From Sediminibacterium salmoneum NBRC 103935 (GTDB taxonomy: Bacteria; Bacteroidota; Bacteroidia; Chitinophagales; Chitinophagaceae): DNA of 64,000 bases. Each line of letters opens with the position of its first letter. Position 1 is the stretch's first letter. Positions 44,937-52,864 of this stretch are shown here, one piece after another. The notes beneath the pieces are model-generated. The model did no database searches. It had not been told where the DNA came from and worked only from the letters and a program-made list of their open reading frames with translations. The stretch lies in assembly GCF_000511175.1 (NCBI RefSeq), contig NZ_KI866530.1:3102064-3166063 (forward strand), given 5' to 3'. Position numbers and translations under genes: made by a program.

Positions 44937-45512
44937 ATGAATAAGTTTTTAATTATAGGATTAGGAAATATCGGCGAAGAATATAAACATACCCGCCATA
45001 ATATCGGCTTTGACGTGCTGGATGCTTTTGTGCGCAAGCACAATGGGTTTTTCAAAAACGACCGGCTGGCCGATGTGGCAGAAGTGAAATGGAAGGGCAA
45101 AACCTTTATTTGCATCAAGCCCACTACCTATATGAATTTGAGTGGAAGGGCTTTTAAATACTGGCAGGACAAGGAAAAGATAGACACGGCCCAAACCCTT
45201 ACTATTGTAGATGATTTGGCCCTGCCATTGAATAAATTAAGGTTAAGGGGATCAGGATCGGATGCAGGACACAATGGCCTCAAAGATATCCAGCTGGTGC
45301 TGGGCACAGACCAGTATCCCAAACTACGATTTGGCATCGGGAATAATTTCCCCAAGGGCCGACAGGTAGACTTTGTGCTGGGCAAATGGCTGGCCGAAGA
45401 ACAGTATATCGTGAACCAGAAAATAGTGGCCTGTGGGGAGATTATAGAGTCATTTGCCGCTATTGGGCTGGAAAAAACTATGAATACGGCAAATAATTTA
45501 AGCTTTACATAA
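44937..45512 (+). CDS. pth: Peptidyl-tRNA hydrolase
   Basis: Releases tRNA from prematurely dropped peptidyl-tRNA. The N-terminus MNKFLIIGLGNIGEEYKHTRHNIGFDVLD holds the catalytic His region (TRHNIGF). PTTYMNLSGRA, IVDDLALPLNKLRLRGSGSDAGHNGLKDI and LRFGIGNN follow. The ATG at 44937 is chosen over a TTG at 44928. At 191 residues it is full length. Confidence 0.97.
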   Translation: MNKFLIIGLGNIGEEYKHTRHNIGFDVLDAFVRKHNGFFKNDRLADVAEVKWKGKTFICIKPTTYMNLSGRAFKYWQDKEKIDTAQTLTIVDDLALPLNKLRLRGSGSDAGHNGLKDIQLVLGTDQYPKLRFGIGNNFPKGRQVDFVLGKWLAEEQYIVNQKIVACGEIIESFAAIGLEKTMNTANNLSFT

Positions 45513-45562
45513 TAAAATACACCCTTTCATAGTTATAGTGATGGAATATAATGAGCTGTACT

Positions 45563-46174
45563 ATGAAAATATTTTGCGTTGGCCGAAATTATGCCGATCA
45601 TGCAAAAGAACTTGGCAACGCTGTTCCTGAAGAGCCGGTTATTTTCATGAAACCGAAGACTGCATTATTGCAGCCCAATACTCCATTCTATTATCCTGAG
45701 TTTTCCAACGAATTACATTACGAAGTAGAGCTGGTATTGCGCATTTGCAAGAATGGCAAATACGTAAGCGAAGACCAGGCCCATAAATATTACGATGCCA
45801 TTACCGTGGGTATCGACTTTACCGCCCGCGATATACAGGCCAATCTGAAAAAGAAAGGACTGCCCTGGGAAAAAGCCAAAGCCTGGGACAATTCAGCCGT
45901 AGCCGGTAATTGGGTACTCTTTAGTGAAGAGATGCGCAAAGGGCCCATTGTATTCTCTTTAAACCAGAATGGGAATCAGGTACAGTTGGGCAATACACAG
46001 GACATGATTTTTTCGTTTGATCATATTGTATCACATATCTCCCGTTATTTCTCGTTGAATATAGGAGACATGATTTATACCGGAACCCCTGCCGGTGTAG
46101 GAGAGTGTTTGGTAGGAGACAAGCTGCAGGGATTTTTAGCGGATCAAAAAATGTTCGAACTCGAGATTAAATAA
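45563..46174 (+). CDS. Fumarylacetoacetate hydrolase-family protein
   Basis: A protein of about 203 residues of the FAH/YcgM type. The start MKIFCVGRNYADHAKELGN is the typical short N-terminus; VIFMKPKTALL, YEVELVLRI (metal-binding Glu residues), GIDFTARDIQ and MIYTGTPAGVG follow in the usual order. Members hydrolyse or decarboxylate acylpyruvates and oxaloacetate. The stop overlaps the start of the E1 dehydrogenase (TAATG), indicating co-translation; a metabolic link to 2-oxoacid turnover is inferred. Confidence 0.9.
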   Translation: MKIFCVGRNYADHAKELGNAVPEEPVIFMKPKTALLQPNTPFYYPEFSNELHYEVELVLRICKNGKYVSEDQAHKYYDAITVGIDFTARDIQANLKKKGLPWEKAKAWDNSAVAGNWVLFSEEMRKGPIVFSLNQNGNQVQLGNTQDMIFSFDHIVSHISRYFSLNIGDMIYTGTPAGVGECLVGDKLQGFLADQKMFELEIK

Positions 46175-48240
46175 TGTTAACACCCAGCATATTATTACAA
46201 GCCTATAAACTCATGATGACTGCCAAGTCTATGAGTGAAACCTACGATGCCAATCGTGCGGTATGTAAATATGTGCACTCCACATCGCGCGGACACGAAG
46301 CCATACAACTGGCCACGGGTCTGCAATTGGAGCCCTGCGACTGGGTAAGCCCTTATTATAGAGACGACAGCTTAATGCTGGCCGTTGGTTTTACTCCCTA
46401 CGAGTTAATGCTGCAATTGCTAGCGAAAAAAGACGATCCCTTTTCGGGCGGTAGATCTTATTACTGTCATCCGAGCAGTAAGGATCCGAATCGTCCTTCC
46501 ATCATACACCAGAGCAGTGCAACCGGCATGCAAGCCATACCCACCACGGGTTTGGCGCAGGGCGTACAACATTTAGAAAAGAATTTACCGGGCCGATTGC
46601 GCAAGTCGGCAGATGGCAAATCTCCTGTAGTAGTCTGTTCCTTGGGAGATGGATGTATGAGTGAGGGGGAAGTGAGTGAAGCTTTGCAGTTTGCAGTATT
46701 GAAAGAATTACCGATTGTTTATTTGGTACAAGATAACCAGTGGAGCATCAGTGCCACAGCCGATGAAATCAGAACCACCAATGCTTACGAATATGCAAGC
46801 GGCTTTAAGGGATTAAAGCGCATGCAGGTAGATGGCAGCGATTTCATGCGCTGTTTTGAAACCATGGAGCAGGCCGTGAACTATGCCCGCAATGAGCGCA
46901 AGCCCGTGCTGGTACACGCGAAAGTGCCTTTGTTGGGGCACCATACCAGTGGTGTAAGAAAAGAATTTTACCGTAGCCGCGAAGACTTATTAAAACACGG
47001 CTTATACGATCCCATCCCAAAACTACGATTGTTGTTAACGGGCGTGGGTTTTACCGATGCAGAGATCAATCAGATAGAAGCCGATGCATTGGAATTGGTA
47101 TTAGAAGATTTTAAGAAAGCACAGGCAGCTGCAGAACCCGACATCAGATCAGTAGAAGAACATGTATTTGTTCCTACACCGGTAAGAGAAGAAGTGGGAG
47201 AGCGCGTACCGAAGGGAGCAGAGCGCATACTCATGGTAGACGCGGCATTGCATGCGATAGACGAAATATTATCCGAACACGAAGAAGCGATACTATACGG
47301 ACAGGATGTGGGTGGAAGACTGGGCGGTGTGTTCAGAGAAGCCGCAACACTGGCAGAGAAATACGGAGACAACAGAGTCTTCAACACCGCGATACAGGAA
47401 GCCTATATCATTGGATCTACCGTGGGCTTATCGGCCATGGGCATGAAACCCATTGTGGAAGTGCAGTTTGGCGATTATATTTATCCGGGCTTTAACCAGC
47501 TGGTAACGGAAGTATCCAAATCCTGCTATTTATCAAACGGACAATATCCGGTACAAATGCTGTTGCGTGTACCCGTAGGCGCCTACGGCGGCGGTGGACC
47601 TTATCATAGCGGAAGCATTGAAAGCACTTTGTTAACCATCAAGGGAATCAAAGTGGTGTATCCATCGAATGCGGCAGATATGAAGGGATTGATGAAAGCT
47701 GCCTTCCTAGACCCCAACCCGGTAATCATGCTGGAGCACAAGGGACTTTACTGGAGCAAGGTACCCGGAACGGACACAGCCCGCACTACCGAACCCTCTA
47801 AAGACTATGTATTGCCATTGGGTAAAGCCAATGTGGTACAATCGGCCGATATAGATATGGTCCGCAAGGGCGAGACCCTATGCGTAATCACCTATGGAAT
47901 GGGCGTTTACTGGGCCAAAGCCGCAGCTGAAAGATATGCAGGCCAGGTAGAAATCGTGGACCTGAGAACCCTGTTTCCACTGGACGAAGAAACCGTATTT
48001 ACCGCAGTAAAAAGACACGGAAAAGTACTGGTGTTAAGCGAGGAACAACAGAACAACTCCTTTGCCGAAGCATTGGCATTAAGAATATCCAACGATTGTT
48101 ATCACTTTTTGGACGCCAAAGTAGAAGTAATGGGCTCCAAAAACCTACCCGCAGTACCCATAAACGTAGCCCTGGAGTCGGCCATGTTACCCACTGCCAA
48201 TAAAGTAGCCGAAAGAATCGGCAAATTGTTGAACTACTAG
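46174..48240 (+). CDS. Fused alpha/beta 2-oxoacid dehydrogenase E1 component
   Basis: A 688-residue thiamine-diphosphate enzyme in which the E1 alpha and beta subunits are one chain. The alpha half (1-330) has SRGHEAIQLATG, YYRDDSLMLAVG and the ThDP-binding CSLGDGCMSEGEVSEALQFA. The beta half (about 345-688) has LYGQDVGGRLGGVF, NTAIQEAYIIGSTVGL, VGAYGGGGPYHSGSIES and VEIVDLRTLFPLDEE. Sequence flavour is closest to branched-chain 2-oxoacid dehydrogenases, which supply precursors for the iso-branched fatty acids common in this phylum. Fused E1 chains are frequent in Bacteroidota. No E2 or E3 gene is adjacent. Last core gene before the island. Confidence 0.93.
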   Translation: MLTPSILLQAYKLMMTAKSMSETYDANRAVCKYVHSTSRGHEAIQLATGLQLEPCDWVSPYYRDDSLMLAVGFTPYELMLQLLAKKDDPFSGGRSYYCHPSSKDPNRPSIIHQSSATGMQAIPTTGLAQGVQHLEKNLPGRLRKSADGKSPVVVCSLGDGCMSEGEVSEALQFAVLKELPIVYLVQDNQWSISATADEIRTTNAYEYASGFKGLKRMQVDGSDFMRCFETMEQAVNYARNERKPVLVHAKVPLLGHHTSGVRKEFYRSREDLLKHGLYDPIPKLRLLLTGVGFTDAEINQIEADALELVLEDFKKAQAAAEPDIRSVEEHVFVPTPVREEVGERVPKGAERILMVDAALHAIDEILSEHEEAILYGQDVGGRLGGVFREAATLAEKYGDNRVFNTAIQEAYIIGSTVGLSAMGMKPIVEVQFGDYIYPGFNQLVTEVSKSCYLSNGQYPVQMLLRVPVGAYGGGGPYHSGSIESTLLTIKGIKVVYPSNAADMKGLMKAAFLDPNPVIMLEHKGLYWSKVPGTDTARTTEPSKDYVLPLGKANVVQSADIDMVRKGETLCVITYGMGVYWAKAAAERYAGQVEIVDLRTLFPLDEETVFTAVKRHGKVLVLSEEQQNNSFAEALALRISNDCYHFLDAKVEVMGSKNLPAVPINVALESAMLPTANKVAERIGKLLNY

Positions 48241-48264
48241 CTTTTTCTTTTTACCGAAACCCCC

Positions 48265-48272
48265 TATATTTG
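48265..48272 (+). promoter_or_regulatory. -7 box of the tRNA gene
   Basis: TATATTTG, an exact TAnnTTTG match, 14 nt before the tRNA, preceded by T-rich sequence at the -33 distance. Confidence 0.65.
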
Positions 48273-48286
48273 CACCCCGAAAGGAC

Positions 48287-48360
48287 GGCGAGGTAGCTCA
48301 GTTGGTTAGAGCGCAGGATTCATAACCCTGAGGTGATGGGTTCAATTCCCATCCTCGCTA
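48287..48360 (+). tRNA. tRNA with CAU anticodon, probably elongator tRNA-Met
   Basis: A 74-nt cloverleaf. The acceptor stem pairs GGCGAGG with CCTCGCT (one G-T pair). The D-loop is AGCTCAGTTGGTTAGAGC, the anticodon CAT is at 48321-48323 between TT and AA, and the T-arm is ATGGGTTCAATTCCCAT. The discriminator is A48360 and CCA is not encoded. The first pair is G-T rather than the initiator's mismatch, so elongator Met is likely; tRNA-Ile with lysidine is the alternative. It lies at the boundary between core genes and the accessory island. Confidence 0.92.
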
Positions 48361-48448
48361 CAAAGCCCTGACTTCACATGGAGTTGGGGCTTGTTGTTTC
48401 CGACCGCGTCAAAAACTTGTTTTTGTAAGCGGGAGGGAATAACAAGTA

Positions 48449-48516
48449 GCGGCTGCGGAGCAGCCGCGGGGCTTTGTAAAGCCCCCCAACAAGAAAGTCG
48501 GCGCAGCTCCGCTGCG
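48449..48516. other. Cluster of three GC-rich hairpins downstream of the tRNA
   Basis: GCGGCTGC/GCAGCCGC (48449-48467) directly abuts GGGGCTTT/AAAGCCCC (48468-48485), and CGCAGC/GCTGCG follows at 48502-48516, each with a 2-3 nt loop. The surrounding 200 bp is AT-rich. No long T-run follows, so these are not ordinary terminators; a structured RNA or repeat remnant is possible. The rest of 48361-48600 shows no gene I can support. Confidence 0.6.
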
Positions 48517-48600
48517 ACGACAATTCCCTATCACATCACAAACAGCATTTATTTCCCTAACTTCAAATTCCCATTTTTAAAAAAATTTAAAATTCTACAT

Positions 48601-48813
48601 GTGCATCATATAGAATCATTGGTTTTTGAAGGCGCCACTATTCGAGTAAAAATAGATGGTCAATTTTTCGAGTTGCCAATTTCTAAAGTTTCAGAGAAAC
48701 TAGTTAATGCTACTGAAATAGAAAGGTCATACTTTAAAATTTCGCCGTCTGGTTACGGTATTCATTGGCCATTGATTGATGAAGATTTGTCGGTAGAAGC
48801 ATTCTTGCAATAA
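48601..48813 (+). CDS. DUF2442 family small protein, GTG start
   Basis: A 70-residue protein beginning at GTG 48601; the nearby ATG at 48599 is out of frame and hits a stop after four codons. The pattern GATIRVKIDGQFFELPISKVS, then YGIHWPLIDEDLSVEAFL, fits DUF2442, whose members usually end with a WPxxDEDLS-type motif. DUF2442 genes commonly sit beside DUF4160 genes as suspected toxin-antitoxin pairs, but no DUF4160 partner is found within 200 bp, so it is probably an orphan. It is the first gene of the accessory island. Confidence 0.7.
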   Translation: MHHIESLVFEGATIRVKIDGQFFELPISKVSEKLVNATEIERSYFKISPSGYGIHWPLIDEDLSVEAFLQ

Positions 48814-48966
48814 TCCCTGCTGATTTTTTGATATTACAATCTTTTTTATTACATTCACACTACCCCAATTGTTTCTTAAATATTCCTCCCCAATTAATAT
48901 ACTGTTAGTATTCACTGACCTGCGACATTTATGTCTGGGACTCAGGAAGCTTTGCTATATTTAACA

Positions 48967-49018
48967 AACAACAGTAACCCCTACAAACCAATGGTTATGA
49001 AAATAACCAACTGTTGTT
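48967..49018. promoter_or_regulatory. Nested inverted repeat abutting the recombinase start codon
   Basis: AACAACAGT (48967-48975) faces ACTGTTGTT (49010-49018); inside, TGGTTAT/ATAACCA (48992-48998 and 49003-49009) form a hairpin with a 4-nt loop. The outer arm ends at the base before the ATG at 49019, so it can act as an operator, a translation-blocking stem or a recombinase binding site. The upstream 48814-48966 shows nothing else. Confidence 0.55.
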
Positions 49019-49762
49019 ATGCAAAAATTACCTGGCAATATACCTGCGGATGATTTACAGCCAGCACATTTGAAAAAATACCTGGTCTTTTGTTTTGAAA
49101 AATTGAAACTCTCTGAGAATACGTTACATACTAGGATCAATGCCATTAAGTTCTATTCTGAGCAAGTTTTAAGAAGGGATCGGTTCTTCTGGGAATTTCC
49201 AAGACCTAAGAAGCCATTACAGCTTCCTAAACTGCTGAACGAAGACGAACTATGCAGATTATTTAATGCACTCACCAATAAAAAGCACAAGGCAATGCTG
49301 TTTACCTCGTATAGTGTAGGTTTGAGGGTAAGTGAAATTGTGCGTTTGAAGATAAAAGATATAGACAGTGAGCGGCTGCAGATATTTATTGAAAATGCGA
49401 AGGGAAAGAAAGACCGCTATGTGAATTTAAGCCCAGTATTACTGGATATTTTGCGGGAATATTTTAAGCAATACACGCCAAGACCCAAAGTGTTTCTTTT
49501 TGAATCGGAACAGACAGGGGATGCTTATCCTACAAGAACGGTTCAACAGATTTTTAGTAATGCAAAGAGTGCAGCAGGTATTGTTAAAGATGTGGGTATA
49601 CATAGCTTAAGGCACAGTTTTGCTACCCATTTGTTAGATAAGGGAACGGATATACGATACATTAAAGATTTACTTGGCCACCTTGATATAAGGACTACAG
49701 AGCGTTATTTGCATGTTAGCAAAAAGCAACTGGTTAATATTGGAAGCCCTTTAGATGACTAA
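49019..49762 (+). CDS. Tyrosine site-specific recombinase, short at the N-terminus
   Basis: A 247-residue lambda-integrase-family recombinase. The catalytic residues are present: Arg in GLRVSEIVRLKI, Lys in NAKGKKDRYV, HSLRHSFATHLL (His and Arg), LLGHLDIRTTE (His) and the nucleophile in ERYLHVS. The SAM-like N-terminal domain begins late; related proteins have about 40 more residues, and an in-frame stop (49004-49006) excludes an upstream extension, so the gene may be truncated or naturally short. The C-terminal SPLDD resembles integron-type enzymes, but the extra loop that marks true IntI between the conserved patches is not seen. It sits between a tRNA and a cassette array. Confidence 0.88.
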   Translation: MQKLPGNIPADDLQPAHLKKYLVFCFEKLKLSENTLHTRINAIKFYSEQVLRRDRFFWEFPRPKKPLQLPKLLNEDELCRLFNALTNKKHKAMLFTSYSVGLRVSEIVRLKIKDIDSERLQIFIENAKGKKDRYVNLSPVLLDILREYFKQYTPRPKVFLFESEQTGDAYPTRTVQQIFSNAKSAAGIVKDVGIHSLRHSFATHLLDKGTDIRYIKDLLGHLDIRTTERYLHVSKKQLVNIGSPLDD

Positions 49763-49958
49763 TTTAAGAAGCGGCAGATAGAATGGTAGTCTTCAGAGTT
49801 ACTGACAATTGCTTTTGTATAATTGAAAGCGAATTAGCCGACAATAATAATTGTATAAATGCATTAACGTAATAACAATACAAAAACTATAATATTAAAA
49901 CAATGACGCTTAATGCCTATTTCCATTGTTCTCTTTTGGGGGTAGCGTAAATTTAAGT

Positions 49959-49964
49959 GTTAGC
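49959..49964 (+). other. Candidate primary insertion point (attI-like) before the first cassette
   Basis: GTTAGC here is the same core found at the right ends of the structured repeats (GTTGGC, GTTAGC) and lies 28 nt before the first cassette gene. The remaining intergenic sequence from 49763 is AT-rich with no ORF or strong hairpin that I can support. Confidence 0.35.
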
Positions 49965-49991
49965 TGTAATTTAAATGACATAAAAAGACTT

Positions 49992-50471
49992 ATGAAGCAA
50001 TTTACATTTTTATTATTTTTTTCACTCTATGTAGTATGTTCTTACGGACAGACAGGATTTAAAAGGAATGACATTTATTTCGAAGCGGCTGGAAATGGAC
50101 TTTTTACATCTTTAAATTATGAGAGACAATTAACAAAACAGCCAGGACTTGGATTGCGATTAGGAGTTGGGGTTTATTCAGAAAATGCTTTTTATTTGAC
50201 GATTCCAGTAGGCATAAATTATCTGTTTAAGTTAAATAATGAAAAATCATTTATTGACGCAGGCCTTGGTGCTACATGGACCCGAATTGATGGTAATTTA
50301 TTTGGTGACTCGAAAAATTTAAATGGAGATCATTTTGTAAACTTTGTTCCTAGTATAGGTTATAGAAGACACACAAATAATAACTTAATATGGCGAATTA
50401 GTTTGACACCAATTGCAAATAAGTATGGACTAGTACCTTGGTTTGGATTTTCTATAGGGAAAAGATTCTGA
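49992..50471 (+). CDS. Outer-membrane beta-barrel protein in the first cassette
   Basis: A 159-residue exported protein: signal peptide MKQFTFLLFFSLYVVCSYGQ, then alternating strands typical of small outer-membrane barrels (IYFEAAGNGLFTSLNYERQL, LGLRLGVGVYSENAFYLTIP, FVNFVPSIGYRRH) ending in GFSIGKRF with a C-terminal Phe. The ATG at 49992 begins exactly at the signal peptide. The first structured repeat starts 16 nt after its stop, so the gene and repeat form a cassette-like unit. No specific family is recognised; its presence among defence genes raises a possible phage-receptor or surface role, which is speculation. Confidence 0.75.
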   Translation: MKQFTFLLFFSLYVVCSYGQTGFKRNDIYFEAAGNGLFTSLNYERQLTKQPGLGLRLGVGVYSENAFYLTIPVGINYLFKLNNEKSFIDAGLGATWTRIDGNLFGDSKNLNGDHFVNFVPSIGYRRHTNNNLIWRISLTPIANKYGLVPWFGFSIGKRF

Positions 50472-50486
50472 TTAATGTTAACTACA

Positions 50487-50650
50487 GCTAACAGAAGGCT
50501 TTACGCAAGTTGGGCTTTCAGCAATGGCCCATCAGCTTTGGTATTTCAAATGGGCTTAAGTAATTTGGCTTTAACTAATCGAGTTTTTAGTGGCCAAGCC
50601 AGCAGTAGGAACACAGATTATCCAACCAGCGTAAAGCCACGGACGTTGGC
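50487..50650 (+). repeat. attC-like structured repeat 1
   Basis: A 164-bp imperfect palindrome. Outer boxes GCTAAC (50487-50492) and GTTGGC (50645-50650) pair with a mismatch. After a spacer, the inner arms GGCTTTACGC (50497-50506) and GCGTAAAGCC (50629-50638) are perfectly complementary and extend by GTTGG/CCAAC. The unequal spacers and central stem fit integron attC architecture. It shares internal blocks with repeat 3 (e.g. TTTTAGTGGCCAAGC). Confidence 0.7.
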
Positions 50651-50763
50651 AGCAAGGCTTTCAAGACACAGTATACTTAAAAGTGAAAGCAAAACTTGAG
50701 CATTTAATAATTATTTAAAAGACCTTGATAAATTTTAATTTTGATAACTTAAACATAAAGAAT

Positions 50764-51198
50764 ATGGCAAAGAAAAAAGTGTTTGTTAGTTTTGACTATG
50801 ATGACGACAAAAATTATAGGAACCTTTTAAAGGCGTGGGACGCAAATCCCGAATTTGATTTTTATATAAGTGATTTAACCCCAGGAGAAATTGATACTTG
50901 GGACGTCTCCAGAATAAAAGCTGCTTTAACAGCCTCAATCCGAAATGCGACGTATACCCTTGTCATTATTGGAAAAAATGCTAACAAAAGGCATCCTAAA
51001 GCGGATTTTATTGGATATAAGAACTGGATAAATTTTGAAATTGCACAAAGCAAAGCCAATCGCAATAGACTTGTAGCGGTTAAATTGGACAGAGAGTATG
51101 AAAGCCCAAATGAATTATTAGGTGCAAATGCTTCTTGGGCTATGAGTTTTACAAAAGATTCAATTATTAATGCTCTAAATGAAGCTTCAAGAAAGTAA
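50764..51198 (+). CDS. TIR-like (DUF1863/ThsB-type) protein
   Basis: A 144-residue cytoplasmic protein starting MAKKKVFVSFDYDDDKNYRN, the hallmark first strand and loop of the TIR-like DUF1863 family to which the Thoeris sensor ThsB belongs. ATYTLVIIGKNANK is the next core strand, and KNWINFEIAQSKANRNRLVAVKL continues the fold. In Thoeris such proteins detect phage and make a cyclic-ADP-ribose-type signal. Here the following gene is not ThsA but a membrane protein, coupled by TAATG. A TAATTTTG promoter-like box lies at 50736-50743. It is the first gene of a three-gene cassette, which suggests a self-contained defence unit. Confidence 0.78.
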   Translation: MAKKKVFVSFDYDDDKNYRNLLKAWDANPEFDFYISDLTPGEIDTWDVSRIKAALTASIRNATYTLVIIGKNANKRHPKADFIGYKNWINFEIAQSKANRNRLVAVKLDREYESPNELLGANASWAMSFTKDSIINALNEASRK

Positions 51199-51845
51199 TG
51201 GAAGAAAAATCAGTTGAAATATACTACGACCACTATAAGGATACATTTGAAAATATAAAGACATACATTCAAAGACGTAATTATTATACAATTACAATTC
51301 TTTGTTTGTTGATGTTTTTATCATTTCAAATTAGTAACCCTGAAAAGACAGTTGAAATTTCAAATGAAATCGTCAAAAAAAATGTTGGTGATGTCCTTAT
51401 AAATTTCAAATACATAACTCACATACTTTTATTCGCTTTATTGTGGGTTGTAATAATGTACTTCCAAATTCTTTTTGTAATCGAAAAACACTACTCATAC
51501 ATACACGAAATTGAGGCAAGGCTAACAGACAAGTTGAAGCCTTTTGAAATATTAAGAGAAGGTAAAAATTATTTAGACCATTATCCTTGGCTTTCCTCCG
51601 TAGTTGACAGGATTTATACAATAATATTTCCTTTGGCATTGGTGTTAATTTCGGTAGCTAAATGGTTCGTTGAAAAGAATAATTTGAATAGATTATATAA
51701 GAATTGGAATTTTTGGATTGACACAATTCTACTATTTGGAATAATTATCATTTCGTTACTTTATTTGTCATACAAACATTTTAATGATTTTAAAAAAAAA
51801 GACCAACAGGAACTGGTCATTAATTACTCAACAGAATATGTTTAA
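51198..51845 (+). CDS. Four-helix membrane protein of a TIR-associated cassette
   Basis: A 215-residue integral membrane protein with predicted helices near residues 26-43, 70-93, 131-151 and 168-190 and charged cytoplasmic loops (KHYSYIHEIEARLTDKLKPFE). No SLOG, macro or NADase domain is present, so it is not a known ThsA type. Its ATG shares a base with the stop of the TIR-like gene, and its 3' end overlaps the AbiC-like gene by 8 bp, so the three are translated together. A membrane-acting effector or anchor is a reasonable inference from this arrangement; I do not recognise the family. Confidence 0.75.
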   Translation: MEEKSVEIYYDHYKDTFENIKTYIQRRNYYTITILCLLMFLSFQISNPEKTVEISNEIVKKNVGDVLINFKYITHILLFALLWVVIMYFQILFVIEKHYSYIHEIEARLTDKLKPFEILREGKNYLDHYPWLSSVVDRIYTIIFPLALVLISVAKWFVEKNNLNRLYKNWNFWIDTILLFGIIIISLLYLSYKHFNDFKKKDQQELVINYSTEYV

Positions 51846-52857
51846 AGACAATGAAAAAAATGGGAAAGTTCTGATAATAGTAGGAATTTGCTTTACTGTA
51901 TTCTTTGCAATTGCTTTCATTTTTAACACTGGTGAATTAAGTAGTGGAGAAATTGAACCTAGCATTTGGGGACAATTTGGTGATATTGTTGGTGGATTTG
52001 TTGGAACAATAGTGGCACTCGTTGGAGTTTTATTACTCTTTGAAACATTAAAACAACAGCGACGAGCAAACTCAAGACTGCAAGTTGAGACCCGTTTTTT
52101 TGAATTACTAAAATTACACCGTGACAATGCATCAGAGATGCAATCTAAAAAAACATTTGGGAGAAAAGTATTTATTGATATCAAAGATGAATTTCACGAC
52201 TTATATGAATTTGTAGTTATTTGGTATCCCTTAGAAAAAGCAAATATTTCAGAGTCAGTTTGGAAAAAAAATGTCATTCAAATTACTTATCTAATTACAT
52301 TCTTCGGTGTCAATAATTCTGTTACTGGATTTTTAAAATCAAAAATTAAGGAGATTATTTCCAATGATGAATTGTATACAGAATTTAGAGAAAATTGTTT
52401 AGAATTTCTAATTAACGAGCATCAGACTACAAAAGATGAAAATAAGTCAAAGGAACCTTCACAAAGAAAATTTTTGAAGTATGACGGCTACCAATCCGTT
52501 TTAGGTCATTATTTTAGACATCTTTTTCAAACGGTCACTTACATTAATGACCAAAATGGATTACTAAATTATCGTGAAAAATATGATTACATAAAGACGT
52601 TAAGAGCACAACTTAGCACTCACGAGCAAGCTATTTTTCTTTATAATTCAATTTCAACATTAGGTGAACCTTGGGAGCTTTCTGAACAAATTACTGACCC
52701 CGATAAAAAACTAATTACAAAATATAATTTCATTAAAAATATACCGATAGGATTCACAAGACAAATTGAGCCAAAGGATTATTTTCCTGATATCTTTTTT
52801 GAAACTGATAATGCCCCGACACCAAACAGAATTGAACTTGAAAAAAAATACACATAG
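51838..52857 (+). CDS. AbiC-like putative phage abortive-infection protein
   Basis: A 339-residue protein with two N-terminal helices (VLIIVGICFTVFFAIAFIF and IVGGFVGTIVALVGVLLLF). These are followed by LKQQRRANSRLQVETRFFELLKLHRDN, a combination typical of the putAbiC (putative phage abortive infection) family. The remaining 240 residues are soluble and alpha-helical, with GHYFRHLFQTVTYIN as the conserved core. The ATG at 51838 is preferred over 51784, which lies deep inside the upstream gene. The stop is 7 nt before repeat 2. AbiC-type proteins abort phage growth by unknown means; here it probably works with the TIR-like and 4TM proteins. Confidence 0.78.
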   Translation: MFKDNEKNGKVLIIVGICFTVFFAIAFIFNTGELSSGEIEPSIWGQFGDIVGGFVGTIVALVGVLLLFETLKQQRRANSRLQVETRFFELLKLHRDNASEMQSKKTFGRKVFIDIKDEFHDLYEFVVIWYPLEKANISESVWKKNVIQITYLITFFGVNNSVTGFLKSKIKEIISNDELYTEFRENCLEFLINEHQTTKDENKSKEPSQRKFLKYDGYQSVLGHYFRHLFQTVTYINDQNGLLNYREKYDYIKTLRAQLSTHEQAIFLYNSISTLGEPWELSEQITDPDKKLITKYNFIKNIPIGFTRQIEPKDYFPDIFFETDNAPTPNRIELEKKYT

Positions 52858-52864
52858 CCCAGCT

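Noticed and set aside
48391..48600. N-terminal extension of the DUF2442 frame to 48391
   Set aside because: The extension translates the GC-rich hairpin cluster into low-complexity, Cys/Ser-rich sequence unrelated to the family; GTG 48601 matches the family start.
49019..49762. Canonical integron integrase IntI
   Set aside because: The C-terminus looks IntI-like, but no extra helix insertion is visible between the conserved patches and the N-terminus is short; called a tyrosine recombinase only.
50475..50699. A 74-residue frame in the first structured repeat
   Set aside because: It lies inside the attC-like palindrome and its sequence is dictated by the repeat.
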